In this document: in pieces, positions 36,752 through 47,332 of the stretch
Position numbering within the stretch: position 1 is the first letter of the stretch
Layout: every line of letters starts with the position of its first letter
Origin: Morinoia aosen
Taxonomy: Eukaryota; Arthropoda; Malacostraca; Amphipoda; Talitridae
DNA: 64,000 nt
Assembly (NCBI GenBank): GCA_030386875.1
Contig: CM059562.1
Coordinates: forward strand, 21,877,360 to 21,941,359
Reading direction: 5' to 3'
Made by a program: the position numbers and the translations under genes
Notes under the pieces: model-generated
What the model was told of the DNA's origin: nothing
Databases searched by the model: none
Seen by the model: the letters and a program-made list of their open reading frames with translations, nothing else

Positions 36752-39700
36752 TTGCAATGGAATATGAGAGGATACTTCTCTAAACTTCCCTTCCTGCAGT
36801 TGCTCATTAATCAATATGAACCAAAAATTATTTGCCTACAAGAAACCCACTTACAAAATCACAACCAAACTAAGCTAAATAACTATGTTTCACCCTACAG
36901 AAAAGATAGAGATAATAGAGGAGGTGGGGTAATGACCTATGTCCATAATACTATACCTCGTATACCCATCCAAATCAACACTCCTTTTGAAGTTGTAGTT
37001 TGTAGAGTATTCATTAACAAGAAACCCATCAACATTATTAATATGTATCTGCCACCAACACTTGATAATGACCTGGTAGGTCAAAACCTACTAGAGATTA
37101 GCAATTTGAACAGGGGATCCAGCATCATTGTGATGGATTCAAATGCCCACAGCTATTCCTGGGGCTCAGACTTTACAGATAGAAGAGGCAGAATTATAGA
37201 GAATTGGATTACAGACAACAATCTTATTTTATTAAACAACACAGCCCCAACGTTTTTATCACCAAATGGAAACTATACTCACATTGATTTGGCATTAGTG
37301 ACAGAAGATTTGCACGCTCTCCTAACATGGGAAACGCACCCAGACACCATGATGTCGGCAGAAGTATGGAGAAAAATCAGAGCAATAAATGGAAAACAAA
37401 ACCGAAGTCAAATAACATTGAAAATCCGCAATGAGGTGGTCACATGTCCTAAAGATGTGGCTGACATTCTAGTAGAACAATACAAATCGTTTAGCTCTAG
37501 TGAGACTCAGGATCCTTTATTTTCTGAACATAAGGTTACCAGCAAACTGTCGCCTATACATTTCACTCCTGCTCCTCATCATCAATATAACCATCCAATC
37601 ACCTATGCTGAACTCGAAAGGGCACTAAAAAGCTCCAAGACCAAAACACCAGGCCCTGATACAATCCCAATAGAATTCATTAAAAATATGAATGAAAGCC
37701 AAAGAAACACAGTTTTACACCTATTCAACATAGTATGGAACACAGAAATTCCCATGCCTTGGAAAGAAGCAGTAATTTGCCCAATTTTAAAACCGGGTAA
37801 AGACCCTACAGACCCAAAGTCCTACAGGCCAGTTGCCCTCACAAATACATTGTGCAAATTATTTGAAAAAATCATTAATTGGAGACTCCTCTTTTATCTG
37901 GAGGATAAAAATTTAATTGATAGAAACCAAAGTGGCTTTAGAGCCAGTCACTCCACTCTAGATGGAATGTCTCGGCTAGAAAACTCAATTCGTAAAGCCC
38001 TCATGCTTCAGGACTTTTGCATTGTTATATTTATCGATATCAAGCGTGCTTTTGATACGGTGTGGCATCATGGACTGATAAAAAAATTAGAAATTATGGG
38101 TCTTCAGGGGAATCTACCAAAAACGATTGCATCCTTTATAAAAAATCGCAACATCAGGGTGAGGATAAATAATGCTTTATCTAAGATAAGCACATTGGAC
38201 ACTGGTGTTCCTCAAGGATCAGTCATAAGCCCTACACTTTTCAATGTAATGATAAATGATATATTTCATGACTTTCCCCCAATGCTGGAAACATCTCTTT
38301 ATGCAGATGATGGAGCCTTTTGGATTATACACCCAAACTTAACTCAGGCTCTCAGTGTCTTACAGGAAGCTTTGGACATTCTTTTAAGTTGGTCGCAATG
38401 CTGGGGCTTTCAAATATCTGCTGAAAAAACCAAGTGCATGGTGTTTACTCATAAACATGCAAAACCTTCCTTCCAACTAAAATATAACAACACAAATATA
38501 GAATATGTAAAGAAGTTCAAGTTCTTAGGACTTACTCTTGACTCGCAACTGAGATGGGGTATACACATCCAAGAAGTAACACAAAAGTGCCAAAAAGATC
38601 TAAGGCTTCTGCGCATTTTATCCAATCTGAAATGGTCAGCAGAATATAACATACTGAAAACTATGTACTATACCATTATATTGCCAAAACTAGAATATGG
38701 AAGTTTTCTTTTTGACACTGCCTGTGCAACCCACCTGTTGTCCTTGGACAGAGTCCAGTATGCTGCTGCTCGCCTGATGCTGGGTGCACTGAGGTGTACA
38801 AAAGTTAGTAACGTGGAAGCAGAAGCAAATATACTACCACTTAAACATGCAAGGAAAATCCAACTGTGTCAATATGCATTGAGAGTACTTAGTGTTCCAA
38901 ACCATCCAGTCCGATCAATATGTTTGGACTACTACCCATACCAGCTGTTCCAAAACAGTAACAAGCCTCTCCCAGTTACTGGTCGAATATATAACTTCTT
39001 TCAAGAGATACGGGTTAAAATGGAAGACATTGGCCTCATCCCAAACAAATGTAAATACCAAACTATCAGCGGTAATTGTAAAGTCAATCTTGGGTGCTAT
39101 CAAAAAACTTGCATATCAGAAAACCATTGGAAACAGCTATACAACCAACTCCACAAAGAATACAAAGATAGAAGGGCATTGTACACAGATGGTTCAGTTC
39201 AGGGTCCTAAAGCTGGAGCAGGAATTTGGTCCCAACACGTTAGCATGCTGGCTAGAATTCCTGATAGGTCAACAATCCTCACAGCAGAGCTTACCGCTAT
39301 TTACTACGCATTGAAGTTTGCAGAAACCCAAATAGAAGACTTTATTTTGTACACAGATTCATTCAGCGCTATTCAGGCTATAAATCAACTGCTTCCATCT
39401 AAACACCATCTAGTTTCCAAAATTAAACATATACTTCAAAGCCTTCCTCCCAGAAAACTAGTTATTGAATGGATACCAAGCCATGTAGGAATTATGGGAA
39501 ATGATAAAGCAGATCAGCTGGCAAAAACAGCTTGTCTTCTAAACACAAATAGTTCTAACCTAATACAATACACAGATCTGAGAGGATACATAAACTTGCA
39601 CTGTAGAAGGCAATGGCAAAAAGAATGGGATAGGGAACAATCCCTGTACCACAAAATAAAACCCATACTAAAACCTACCGTGAACACTGAGGTCTCAAGG

Positions 39701-39988
39701 GGAAAGCAGGTCATTCTGACCAGGTTAAGGCTACTTACCACTGAATTAACGCATAAACACTCATTTACCAAAGCAACAAAACCTAAATGTAGCAACTGTA
39801 GGTGTGATTTGAATATTTGTCATATATTGATTGATTGCCCCGCATTTGAACTTCAGCGGAAGGCAATGAGAGACCTTGCCAGGGACCAAAGAGTGACTTT
39901 TGATGCAAGTAGTGTGCTTGGTGAGGGATTCAGTGCTGAGCTGGTCCTTGAATTCATTACCAATACTGGGATGATGAATCAAATCTAA
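36752..39988 (+). CDS. LINE B ORF2: endonuclease (deleted), RT, RNase H
   Basis: One uninterrupted frame of about 1078 codons. It has no ATG before 36764 and its open frame overlaps the ORF1 stop, so translation would need reinitiation or a frameshift. The endonuclease (residues 1 to about 190) has QWNMRG, CLQETHL, VMDSNAHSYSW and THIDLAL. It then jumps from LLTWE to AEVWRKIRAING, so the SDH catalytic-His segment and a linker are missing. RT spans about 290-580, with GVPQGSVISPT and YADD at 517-520. RNase H spans about 807-935, with YTDGS, AELTAIY, YTDSFSA and IPSHVGI. A CSNC...CHILIDC knuckle ends it near 1013. Retrotransposition would fail or depend on endonuclease supplied in trans. Confidence 0.9.
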   Translation: MQWNMRGYFSKLPFLQLLINQYEPKIICLQETHLQNHNQTKLNNYVSPYRKDRDNRGGGVMTYVHNTIPRIPIQINTPFEVVVCRVFINKKPINIINMYLPPTLDNDLVGQNLLEISNLNRGSSIIVMDSNAHSYSWGSDFTDRRGRIIENWITDNNLILLNNTAPTFLSPNGNYTHIDLALVTEDLHALLTWETHPDTMMSAEVWRKIRAINGKQNRSQITLKIRNEVVTCPKDVADILVEQYKSFSSSETQDPLFSEHKVTSKLSPIHFTPAPHHQYNHPITYAELERALKSSKTKTPGPDTIPIEFIKNMNESQRNTVLHLFNIVWNTEIPMPWKEAVICPILKPGKDPTDPKSYRPVALTNTLCKLFEKIINWRLLFYLEDKNLIDRNQSGFRASHSTLDGMSRLENSIRKALMLQDFCIVIFIDIKRAFDTVWHHGLIKKLEIMGLQGNLPKTIASFIKNRNIRVRINNALSKISTLDTGVPQGSVISPTLFNVMINDIFHDFPPMLETSLYADDGAFWIIHPNLTQALSVLQEALDILLSWSQCWGFQISAEKTKCMVFTHKHAKPSFQLKYNNTNIEYVKKFKFLGLTLDSQLRWGIHIQEVTQKCQKDLRLLRILSNLKWSAEYNILKTMYYTIILPKLEYGSFLFDTACATHLLSLDRVQYAAARLMLGALRCTKVSNVEAEANILPLKHARKIQLCQYALRVLSVPNHPVRSICLDYYPYQLFQNSNKPLPVTGRIYNFFQEIRVKMEDIGLIPNKCKYQTISGNCKVNLGCYQKTCISENHWKQLYNQLHKEYKDRRALYTDGSVQGPKAGAGIWSQHVSMLARIPDRSTILTAELTAIYYALKFAETQIEDFILYTDSFSAIQAINQLLPSKHHLVSKIKHILQSLPPRKLVIEWIPSHVGIMGNDKADQLAKTACLLNTNSSNLIQYTDLRGYINLHCRRQWQKEWDREQSLYHKIKPILKPTVNTEVSRGKQVILTRLRLLTTELTHKHSFTKATKPKCSNCRCDLNICHILIDCPAFELQRKAMRDLARDQRVTFDASSVLGEGFSAELVLEFITNTGMMNQI

Positions 39989-40298
39989 ATGCCCCACGTT
40001 CTAGTTGCTATGACATCTGGCACTCTTACCTGCGACTGGTGATGTGCCTAATTGGACCAAAGTAACCAAAGTAAGTAAGTTTTAGGCAAGATAGACGTGG
40101 GGAAGATAATCTGTTTTTGTTGTGATTCTGGCATGCGGTGTGTTGGTGTAGTGATACGGTGTGCACGTGCGGCTGAACCTCCGACGAAAATTGTGGTGAA
40201 TTAAAGTGAAGTTGCTGAAAAACTGGTATAGTTTGTATATTCACGTGAGTACAGTGTGTGACTTTTTATGGAGTGATGGTGAGAGTAGTTTTTTTTTT

Positions 40299-41391
40299 GG
40301 TAAATCTGAAGGATATGTCAGTTATCGATTTTGTAAATTTTAATGCCTTAGCACAGTTAATTAGATCGAAATAATGTAAATGTTGAGGACTTGACCATAA
40401 TCGATTTTCCACTTTTTGATCAATAAGGATTGTTGATGAGACCAAAATAAACCAGTTTTCTTCAATGCACTTTCCGGCGGAAATAAGTATTTTAAAAGTT
40501 ATGGCATTAAATGAGTTACCGTAACTCCAGTGTTGGAGGCGGGGAAAAATACACCGCGCGGTCCGACGTGAAAGTAAACAGGCGTTCCCGCGCGCCAACC
40601 AAGCCGACGAAGAGCAAACCCCCTATTACAAACTTAAAGAGGTTGGGTCGTGAGGGGTAGCAACAGTTCTTTTAGTGAAAACTATAAAACTAAAAGAACT
40701 GTGGCTACCGCTCACGACCCAACCTCTTTACGTTTGTAATAGGGTGATGCACACTGGAGTTCCGGTAACTCATTTAACGCCATAACTTTTAAAATACTCA
40801 TTTCCGCCGGAAAGTGCATTGAAGAAAACTTGTTTATTTTGGTCTGATCAACAATCTTTGTTGATCAAAAAGTGGAAAATCGATTATGGTCAAGTCCTCA
40901 ACATTTACCCGAAATAAACAAGTTTTCTTCTATGCACTTTCCGTCTCAAATGAGTATTTTATTAGTTATAGCGGTAAATGACTTACCGCAACTCCCAGTG
41001 TTTGAAGCAGCAAGTTATTCAAGGAGCACGTCGGACAGCAACACTGCAATGCGCACTCGCTTCCAGCGCGATCGTCATCAAAGACGAAACCAAACCTACC
41101 GCTATACCATGTTAAATACTCATTTGACGATAAAAAGTTTATAGAAGAAAAGTTGTTTATTTTGATGTTATTACCATGATTCAAGCAACAAAAATTCAAA
41201 AATTGATGAGTAGCTGTTTATTCGAGCGCATTTGTCATCAAAGACGAAATTAAACTTACCGCTACAAATCGTAAAATACTCATTTGAGACGGAAAGTGCA
41301 TAGAAGAAAACTAGTTTATTTTGGTATAATTAATTAGGTTCAGGCATCAAAAAGTAGAAAATTGACAACTGACATATCCTTCAGATTTACC
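40299..41391. mobile_element. GGTAAAT MITE (G1), copy in LINE C 5' UTR
   Basis: The 1093-bp element is bounded by GGTAAATCTGAAGGATATG and its inverted match at 41369-41391, with long imperfect inverted arms. It interrupts a poly-T run, with at least eight T on each side (40291-40298 and 41392-41399), consistent with an 8-bp duplication. A related MITE is nested at 40375-40909. There is no transposase ORF. Confidence 0.85.
40375..40909. mobile_element. nested relative of the GGTAAAT MITE (G2)
   Basis: The 535-bp foldback has ends KGTAAATGTTGAGGACTTGACC and inverted arms of about 170 bp. CGAAATAA is duplicated at 40367-40374 and 40910-40917. The centre (about 40618-40745) is a second, almost perfect hairpin around 'gaggttgggtcgtgag'. 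Skipping the insertion restores the outer element, as judged against 43522-44062. Confidence 0.88.
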
Positions 41392-41656
41392 TTTTTTTTT
41401 GTTGCGTGAGAGTTGAGACTCAACATTGGACTTTGGTATGGTGACTTGCAATTTTTGACTGAGGTGTTTTGACTGGTAGTTAAGCTTTCTTTGCATATAA
41501 AGAGTATAGTGTGTGACATTGTAGAAAGTGACTGGGAGAGTAGTAGGAAACGTTTTTGTTTCTTTTGGTTTGATAACTTCATTTTTAGTAGATTTGGTGA
41601 GTGAAGACTTCTTCTGCCTGTGAAATTTGTACTGAGAGAGAAGTCTGTGTTTGAGG

Positions 41657-42796
41657 ATGGCAAGAAATAGGACTGGTTGTAGGAAGGGAGGTGCAAGTGG
41701 AATGGATGAGGAGATTGAGTGCATGACTTGTAAAGAGTGGGTAGATATAGATGCATGCAAAGGTTTGAGAGAAATGAGTTGGAGAAAGTTGAGTGATCTT
41801 GTGTTTACGTGCTGGAAATGTTTGAATGATGAGAGTAAGAAGTTGAAAGAGGAGGTTGAGAGATTGACAATTTTGATGGTTGCTTTAGAGGCTGACTTGA
41901 AGGATGAAAGGAAGCTGAATGAAGGAAAGAATGAGAATGGTGCAAATGCAGTGAATGAAAAGGTAAATGGTGGTGCAAGGAGTGCAAATGAAGTGGATGA
42001 TAAGGCAAATGATGGTGCAAGGAGTGTGAATGAAGCAAATGATGGTGCAAATATGACAGATGAGAGTAGAAGGATGAATGAGCATGATGAAAGAGGTACA
42101 AATGGAAAGAGAGTGAATGAGCCACCTGTTGAGGTGCCACATGAGGTGCAGGAGCCTGTAGTGGAAGTGAATGAAAGGTAGACGAATGAAAAGAATGATC
42201 TGAGTGAAAGAAGTGAGTGAAAGAGTAGCATGAAAGGGAGAGTAAGACCTATGATTAGAATATGTGGAGATAGCATGGTGAAGAATGTTGATAGGTTCGT
42301 ATGTATGAGTGACAGTAGCGGATGTACGAGCATGAGAGGGAAAGGAGTGGAGGAGATTTGTAGGCATGTTGAGAGAGTGATAGATGGAATGGATGAAGGA
42401 ATGGTCGTACTGCAAGGAGGTGGCAATTGGTTGCTTGAATGTGGGAGAGAACGTACGGTGAATGCAATTATGAAAGTTGTTGAAAGGGCCCGGAAGAAGA
42501 ATGTTAGAGTGGCGGTAACTAGCCTCCTGAGAAGGCCTGCGTGTGATGAGGAGTATGAAAGGGTGCGAAAGGAGGTAAATAAAGAGGTGCATGAAAGGAT
42601 TATGAGTATGAAGGCTGAGAGTATGAGAAAGCGTGAAATGGGTTCCAGCTTCCTTGATATGGATAACCTGATCCAGAGTGGGTGTTTTTGTGGAGATGGA
42701 GTCCACCTTACTCGAGAAGGTGAGATGAAACTCTTCAGGAGATACATCCCGTGGATTGGGTGTACTCATATTGCAATGGAAGGTGGAACAGGATGA
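41657..42796 (+). pseudogene. LINE C ORF1: PHD-like finger, coiled coil, SGNH esterase
   Basis: Start ATG 41657-41659 (MARNRTGCRKGG). A PHD-like finger is seen as C..GG...ECMTC...DAC...FTCWKC (residues about 8-55). A Glu/Lys coiled coil and an Asn/Glu/Ala-rich repeat region follow. Two in-frame stops (42179-42181 and 42218 onward) separate this from the esterase. The esterase keeps the same frame from 42230 and has ICGDSM (block I), QGGGN (block III) and CGDGVHLT (catalytic Asp-His block). This PHD plus esterase ORF1 is known from CR1-type LINEs, where the esterase may act on lipids or membranes; its role is not settled. Confidence 0.85.
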
Positions 42797-42845
42797 ATGG
42801 AAAGCTGTCAGAGCAAAAAGGAAAAATGTTGTGAATTGTCCAATA

Positions 42846-45800
42846 GTATTGTGAGGTTTGGATGTATAAATGTGCGTGGATGGAATGCAGGAAAGTTAGA
42901 TGACCTTGTAGCAGAATTTGAGAATGGAGATTTGGATTGTGTTGGTGTAATAGAGACCTAAATGCGTGATAGAGTCAGTTTAAAATGTAAGGAGAGTAAG
43001 TACTACATGATTGGAAAAGGGCGTGTAAGTTGGCAGAAAAGAGGTGCTGGAGTTGGTCTCATTGTAAAAAACGCTCTAAATTGGAAATTAGAAGAAATTC
43101 CTGTTGGAAATGAAACTGAGAGTGAAGATCTGTTAGTAATAAAGTGTGAAAGAATGCATGTCAGAGAATGTGTTATTGTGGTTGTATGCTATACGACAAC
43201 TGATGGTATTTTAGCTCATCAAGGGAATGTTAAAAAGTATGAAATATTAACAAAAATTGTGCAAGAGCATTGCAGATGCCCTCTGATAGTGATGGGGGAC
43301 ATGAATGGCCATGTTGGAATACTTGGTAAACCGGTGAATGCAAATGGACAAAAATTGATAGATTTTTGTGATGAGAATGAACTTGAAAACCTGAATGTAA
43401 CTAAAGGAAATGGCTTGCATACATGGCAAAGCAGGGAATGGAAAACTGCAATTGACTATATGATTGTGAATAGTAGAGCAAGAGAGTGTGTCAAAGAAAT
43501 GTTTGTAGATGAAGATGATTTGGTAAATCTGAAGGAGATGACAGTTGTTGATTTTCCACTTTTTGGTGCCTGAACCTAAGTAATTAAATCAAAATAAACA
43601 AGTTTTCTTCTATTCTTTTTTCGTCTCAAATGAGTATTTTACGATTTATAGCGGTAAGTTTAGTTTCGTCATTGATGACGAATGCGCTCGAATAAACAGC
43701 TACTCATCGATTTTCGAATTTTTGTTGCTTGAAACATGGTAATAACAACGAAATAAACAACTTTTATTCCATACACTTTTTTCGTCAAATGAGTATTTAA
43801 CGAGGTATAGCGGTAGGTTTGGTTTCGTCTTCAGAGTGCTGGAAGCGAGATGCCATTGCAGTATTGCCATACAATTCGATCAAAGAATTTCTTTCCGCTT
43901 CAAAGACTGGAGTTGCAGTAAGTCATTTACCGCTATAACTAATAAAATACTCATTTGAGACAAAAAGTGCATAGAAGAAAACTTGTTCATTTCGATCTAA
44001 TTAACTATGCTAAGGCATCGAAATTTACAAAATCGACAACTGTCATCTCCTTCAGATTTACCTATGATTTTGATATTGATAGTGATCATAAAATGCTTGT
44101 GCATGAATATAACTGGGGTAGAAAGGAGTCAATGCAGAAGGTGAGTATTGTGAAAGAAAGTTGACAGATAAAAATGGCAAACTGGAAAGAATTTAAGAAT
44201 GAATTGAGTAGGTGCGACTGGAACAGGTGTGGAAATGTAAATGACCTAAATAGTGAGATTGCAAGAACCCTGTACGATGTGGCAGAGCAAAAAATTGGTA
44301 GAAAGAAATGTAAGAAAGGTACAGGGAATGCCAGGTGGTTTACAAGTGAGATAAAGGAAGAATGAATGAGAAGAAAGACTTTAAATAAGAAACAACGCAG
44401 TATGAGGAAAATGTATGAAAGAAACAGAATTACTGAGGATGAATGGCAGAGTGCATGGAATGAGTACAAGGACCAGCAGAAGAAAGTAAGAAGAATGATA
44501 AATGAGGCTAGAGTTGAAGAGGAGAGACACCAAGTTGAAAATCTAAGAAAGAAAGGTCCAGGAGGAATAAAAGATTGATATAAGTTTATACAAGGTAATG
44601 ATAGAGGTAGTGAAGTTCAAGTTGATGAATTAGTAGTCAATGGTTGCAGTGTGCAAGATAGGATGCAAATGGTGAAAGCAGTTGAAGAGTACTGGGAGGC
44701 CATTGGTGGAATGAGTGAGCAGGTTACAGGTGATGAACCTGTAAATTTTCTGATTGATGAACATGAACTGCAAATGGAAGATGAAATCACTTGTGAAGTG
44801 ATTGTAAGTTTTTTTAAGAAAGTGATAAATGGAAAGGCATGTGGCCCTGATAAGATCCCATATGAGTTCTATAAATGTGGAGAAGAGAGTGTAGTCAGTA
44901 TGTTGAAATGTTTATTTGATGAAATATGGAAGAGTGAAAGAGTACCGGATGACTGGAACAAGTGTAATGTAGTGCTGTTGCATAATGGTGGACATAAGAG
45001 TATGAAAGAACTTAAAAATTACAGACCAATTGCACCGGCTGACATTGTATGTAAGATCTTTTGGTGTATTTGAATGAGAGAATGAAAAATTTAGTTGAGG
45101 AATTAGGAGTCCTAGGTGAAGAACAGAATGGTTTTAGGCAGGATAGACATGGGGAGGATAATTTGTTTGTAGTGAGTGAAATAATTGAGCAAATGAGGAA
45201 GGATGATAGGAAGGTATGTTTAGCATTCCTGGATATTAAAAAGGTGTATGACAGAGTGGATCAGGTTAGGCTCTTTGAAATCTTGAGAAAAGTTGGGTTT
45301 AGCAGAAAAATAGTAAAAATTGTACAAAGTCTGTATGAGAACACAAGCGCAATATACAGGTTAGGAAATTTGGAAACGGGGCAAGTAAGGAGTGTCAGAG
45401 GAGTGAGATAGGGCTGTATTATGTCTCCCCTGTTATTTGGATTGTACACAGAAGAATTAGCAGTTCGACTGAGAATGAGTGGCTTAGGACTGAAAGTTGG
45501 TAATGAGAGACTGAGCTGTTTGTTGTATGCTGATGTGGTTGTGGTTAGTGAATGTGGACATGAACTACAAAGGATGCTTGACATTGTGAATGGATATAGT
45601 ACAGATTTTAAGATGAACTTTGGGGCTGACAAAAGTAAGGTTATGGTTATAAATAGTGATGAGACTGATAGAGACAGACTGTGGAATATTGGAGAAATCA
45701 GAATAGGTAGAACAAAAGAATACAAATATCTAGGTTGTATGATAAGTTAAGATGGATGCACTAGAACTAAGGGTAAGAAAGTGGCAAAAGCAATGCAGTG

Positions 45801-46810
45801 GAGTGGATGGTTAAGTAGTGTGGCCAGATACAGAGCAAACAAGCACGAATGTGTGAGAGGAATGTGGAAGTATATTGCTGTACCTAGTGTCATGTATGGT
45901 ATGAGTGCTCTTGCCTGGAATGGAAGTGATCTTGAAAAGCTGGATGTAATACAAAATAAGGTAGGACGTTTAGCAGTGGGTGCTTCAAAATGGACAGCTA
46001 CAGAAGCCATTAGAGGTGACCTAGGGTTGAGCCTATTTTCAGAAAGAACGATGAAAGTGGTGCTGAATTCTAAGGTGAGAATTGAAAGAATGGAGAACAG
46101 CAGGTGGGTAAAGCAAATTTTTGAATGGAATCTAAGTGTGAGCTATTGGGAGAAAGTATGTTGGGGGCATGCAAGGAAACTTACTCTGCAAAAGATTATT
46201 CATGTTAGAATTGGGAGACCTGTGGATGACTGGAGTTTATTAAATGTTGGAGGTGTAGGGCCTGAGTGGGACTGCAAGAGGTGGAAAAAAGAGATTGAGA
46301 GGCAAACAAAGGAGTATGGATTGAATAAGTGGAAGCTTAGCATGATGCGGAAGCCTACACTTGACTGGTATATGAAAAAGGAAGCACCTAAGTTTAAGAT
46401 GTTCTATGATGGTAGTTTTGGAAGTCAACTCTTGTTTTGCTGTGAGATGCAAGTCATCGAGTGTGAACAGACGTACATGGAGGTGGAATGAGAATAATAA
46501 CAGATTATGTCGGCAGTGTACTAGTGGAGTGGAGGAAACAATTGAGCATTTTGTGCTTGAATGCAGTAAGCATGAGCAAGAGAGAGCAAGTTTTATTAAT
46601 GTGGTGTTAGAGCAGTATGGAGAGAATGAGTGGTATGCCAGATGTGCTGAAGATGATTGCGGTATGAGCTGTTTTGCTGGATTGGATCAGGAGTATAATT
46701 TGAGTATCATTGAAGCTATGAAAATGTTTCTAGTGCTTGCCTGGAGTAAGACAGTGACAGTACCCAATATGCCTGGGGATGGTGTTTTGACACACTGGTT
46801 ATCCCAGTGA
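42846..46810 (+). pseudogene. LINE C ORF2: endonuclease, RT with mutated active site, C-terminal finger
   Basis: The endonuclease shows GCINVRGW, a VIET block followed by a stop at 42959-42961, VMGDMNGHVG, AIDYMI and, beyond the MITE at 43522-44062, SDHKML. The RT frames (44651-45073, 45061-45411, 45421-45750) carry GPDKIPYEFY, NYRPIA, NGFRQDRHG, FLDIKKVYD and MSPLLFGLY. The catalytic box reads LLYADV, with the second Asp codon replaced by GTG (45535-45537). The C-terminal frames 45781-46491 and 46406-46810 contain IQNKVGRLAVGA, RWVKQIFEW and a CRQC...HFVLEC finger. Several stops and frameshifts are present. There is no RNase H. Confidence 0.88.
43522..44062. mobile_element. GGTAAAT MITE (G1), copy in LINE C endonuclease
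   Basis: The 541-bp copy has termini GGTAAATCTGAAGGAGATG and CATCTCCTTCAGATTTACC and long inverted arms like 40299-41391, but no nested insertion. The flanking 8-mers are GATGATTT (43514-43521) and TATGATTT (44063-44070). The endonuclease reading continues directly from one side to the other, which fixes the borders. Confidence 0.92.
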
Positions 46811-46924
46811 TGCCGTCCAATGGCAGCTTGTGACAAGGATTGGTAGATCCTGAGTAGTTTAGTGGACAAGTCTGGTACGAGGCACTGAACTCTTCGTGTG
46901 AAAATTGTGGAGGGAATTTTAGGC

Positions 46925-47328
46925 CGTTACAAAGGCCCTGATGCTGTCGGCCCTCATTTTCAAGTTCAAGTTTAATTTTAGATTATGTTGTTGTTTGAAG
47001 TATGACTTGTATTACAGCATGCATAATGTTAAAATTTCATGTTACGATATAGGTCAGGCTGAAATATTCTCGACGACTCAATGTTACAGATAAACGTGAA
47101 CTCTCTGATATGATTGAGACTTGAGAGAATTATTAGTGTTGTGTTGATAAGAAATTTTTATCAACCGAGTTAGTGCTCACAGATTGAAAACTATGTTAAC
47201 TCACTTCGAAATACAAATGTATTGTGTGAAAATGATTGTGTAAATTATCTTTTTCACAATACCATCTGAGAGCAAATCACAGTAATTACACTGCTATCCA
47301 ACAAATATTTTAATTAATTCCAATCAAG
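46925..47328. other. spacer, no feature recognised
   Basis: AT-rich sequence between LINE C and the first TTAA element. Confidence 0.45.
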
Positions 47329-47332
47329 TTAA

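Larger units (their letters stand above)
34637..40079 (+). mobile_element. LINE B, I-like non-LTR retrotransposon, near full length
   Basis: A 5.4-kb element has a 5' UTR, ORF1, ORF2 and a 3' end CCAAAGTAACCAAAGTAAG. The flanking ten bases TTTTAGGTAA (34627-34636) and TTTTAGGCAA (40080-40089) differ at one position and are the likely target duplication. The first bases contain a strong hairpin, CTGGGGCC-TTA-GGCCCC, at about 34652-34669. It is the best-preserved LINE in the window, though defective in ORF1 and in the endonuclease. Confidence 0.88.
40090..41656 (+). promoter_or_regulatory. LINE C 5' UTR with duplicated promoter-like unit, split by a MITE
   Basis: Outside the MITE, two similar blocks occur: GAGTACAGTGTGTGAC... 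(about 40244-40287) and GAGTATAGTGTGTGAC... (about 41507-41549). Both run to GAGAGTAG and both are preceded by an ACTGGTA motif. Tandem 5' UTR monomers of this kind drive some LINE promoters; here that is inference. The first about 36 bp resemble a piece of the element's own RT sequence at 45130-45166. Confidence 0.55.
40090..46916 (+). mobile_element. LINE C, CR1-like non-LTR retrotransposon with esterase ORF1
   Basis: The element spans a 5' UTR (from about 40090), ORF1 (PHD-like finger, coiled coil, SGNH esterase), ORF2 (endonuclease, RT, C-terminal finger) and a short 3' UTR. TTTTAGGC at 40080-40087 and 46917-46924 may be its target duplication. It carries two MITE insertions (40299-41391 in the 5' UTR and 43522-44062 in the endonuclease). 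ORF1 architecture points to the CR1 group; the exact clade is not decided. Confidence 0.8.

Noticed and set aside
41347..42769. Minus-strand ORFs of 466 and 294 codons
   Set aside because: They are antisense shadows of LINE C ORF1. The Ser/Leu/His/Phe-rich composition follows from the purine-rich sense strand, while the sense strand has recognisable PHD and esterase motifs.
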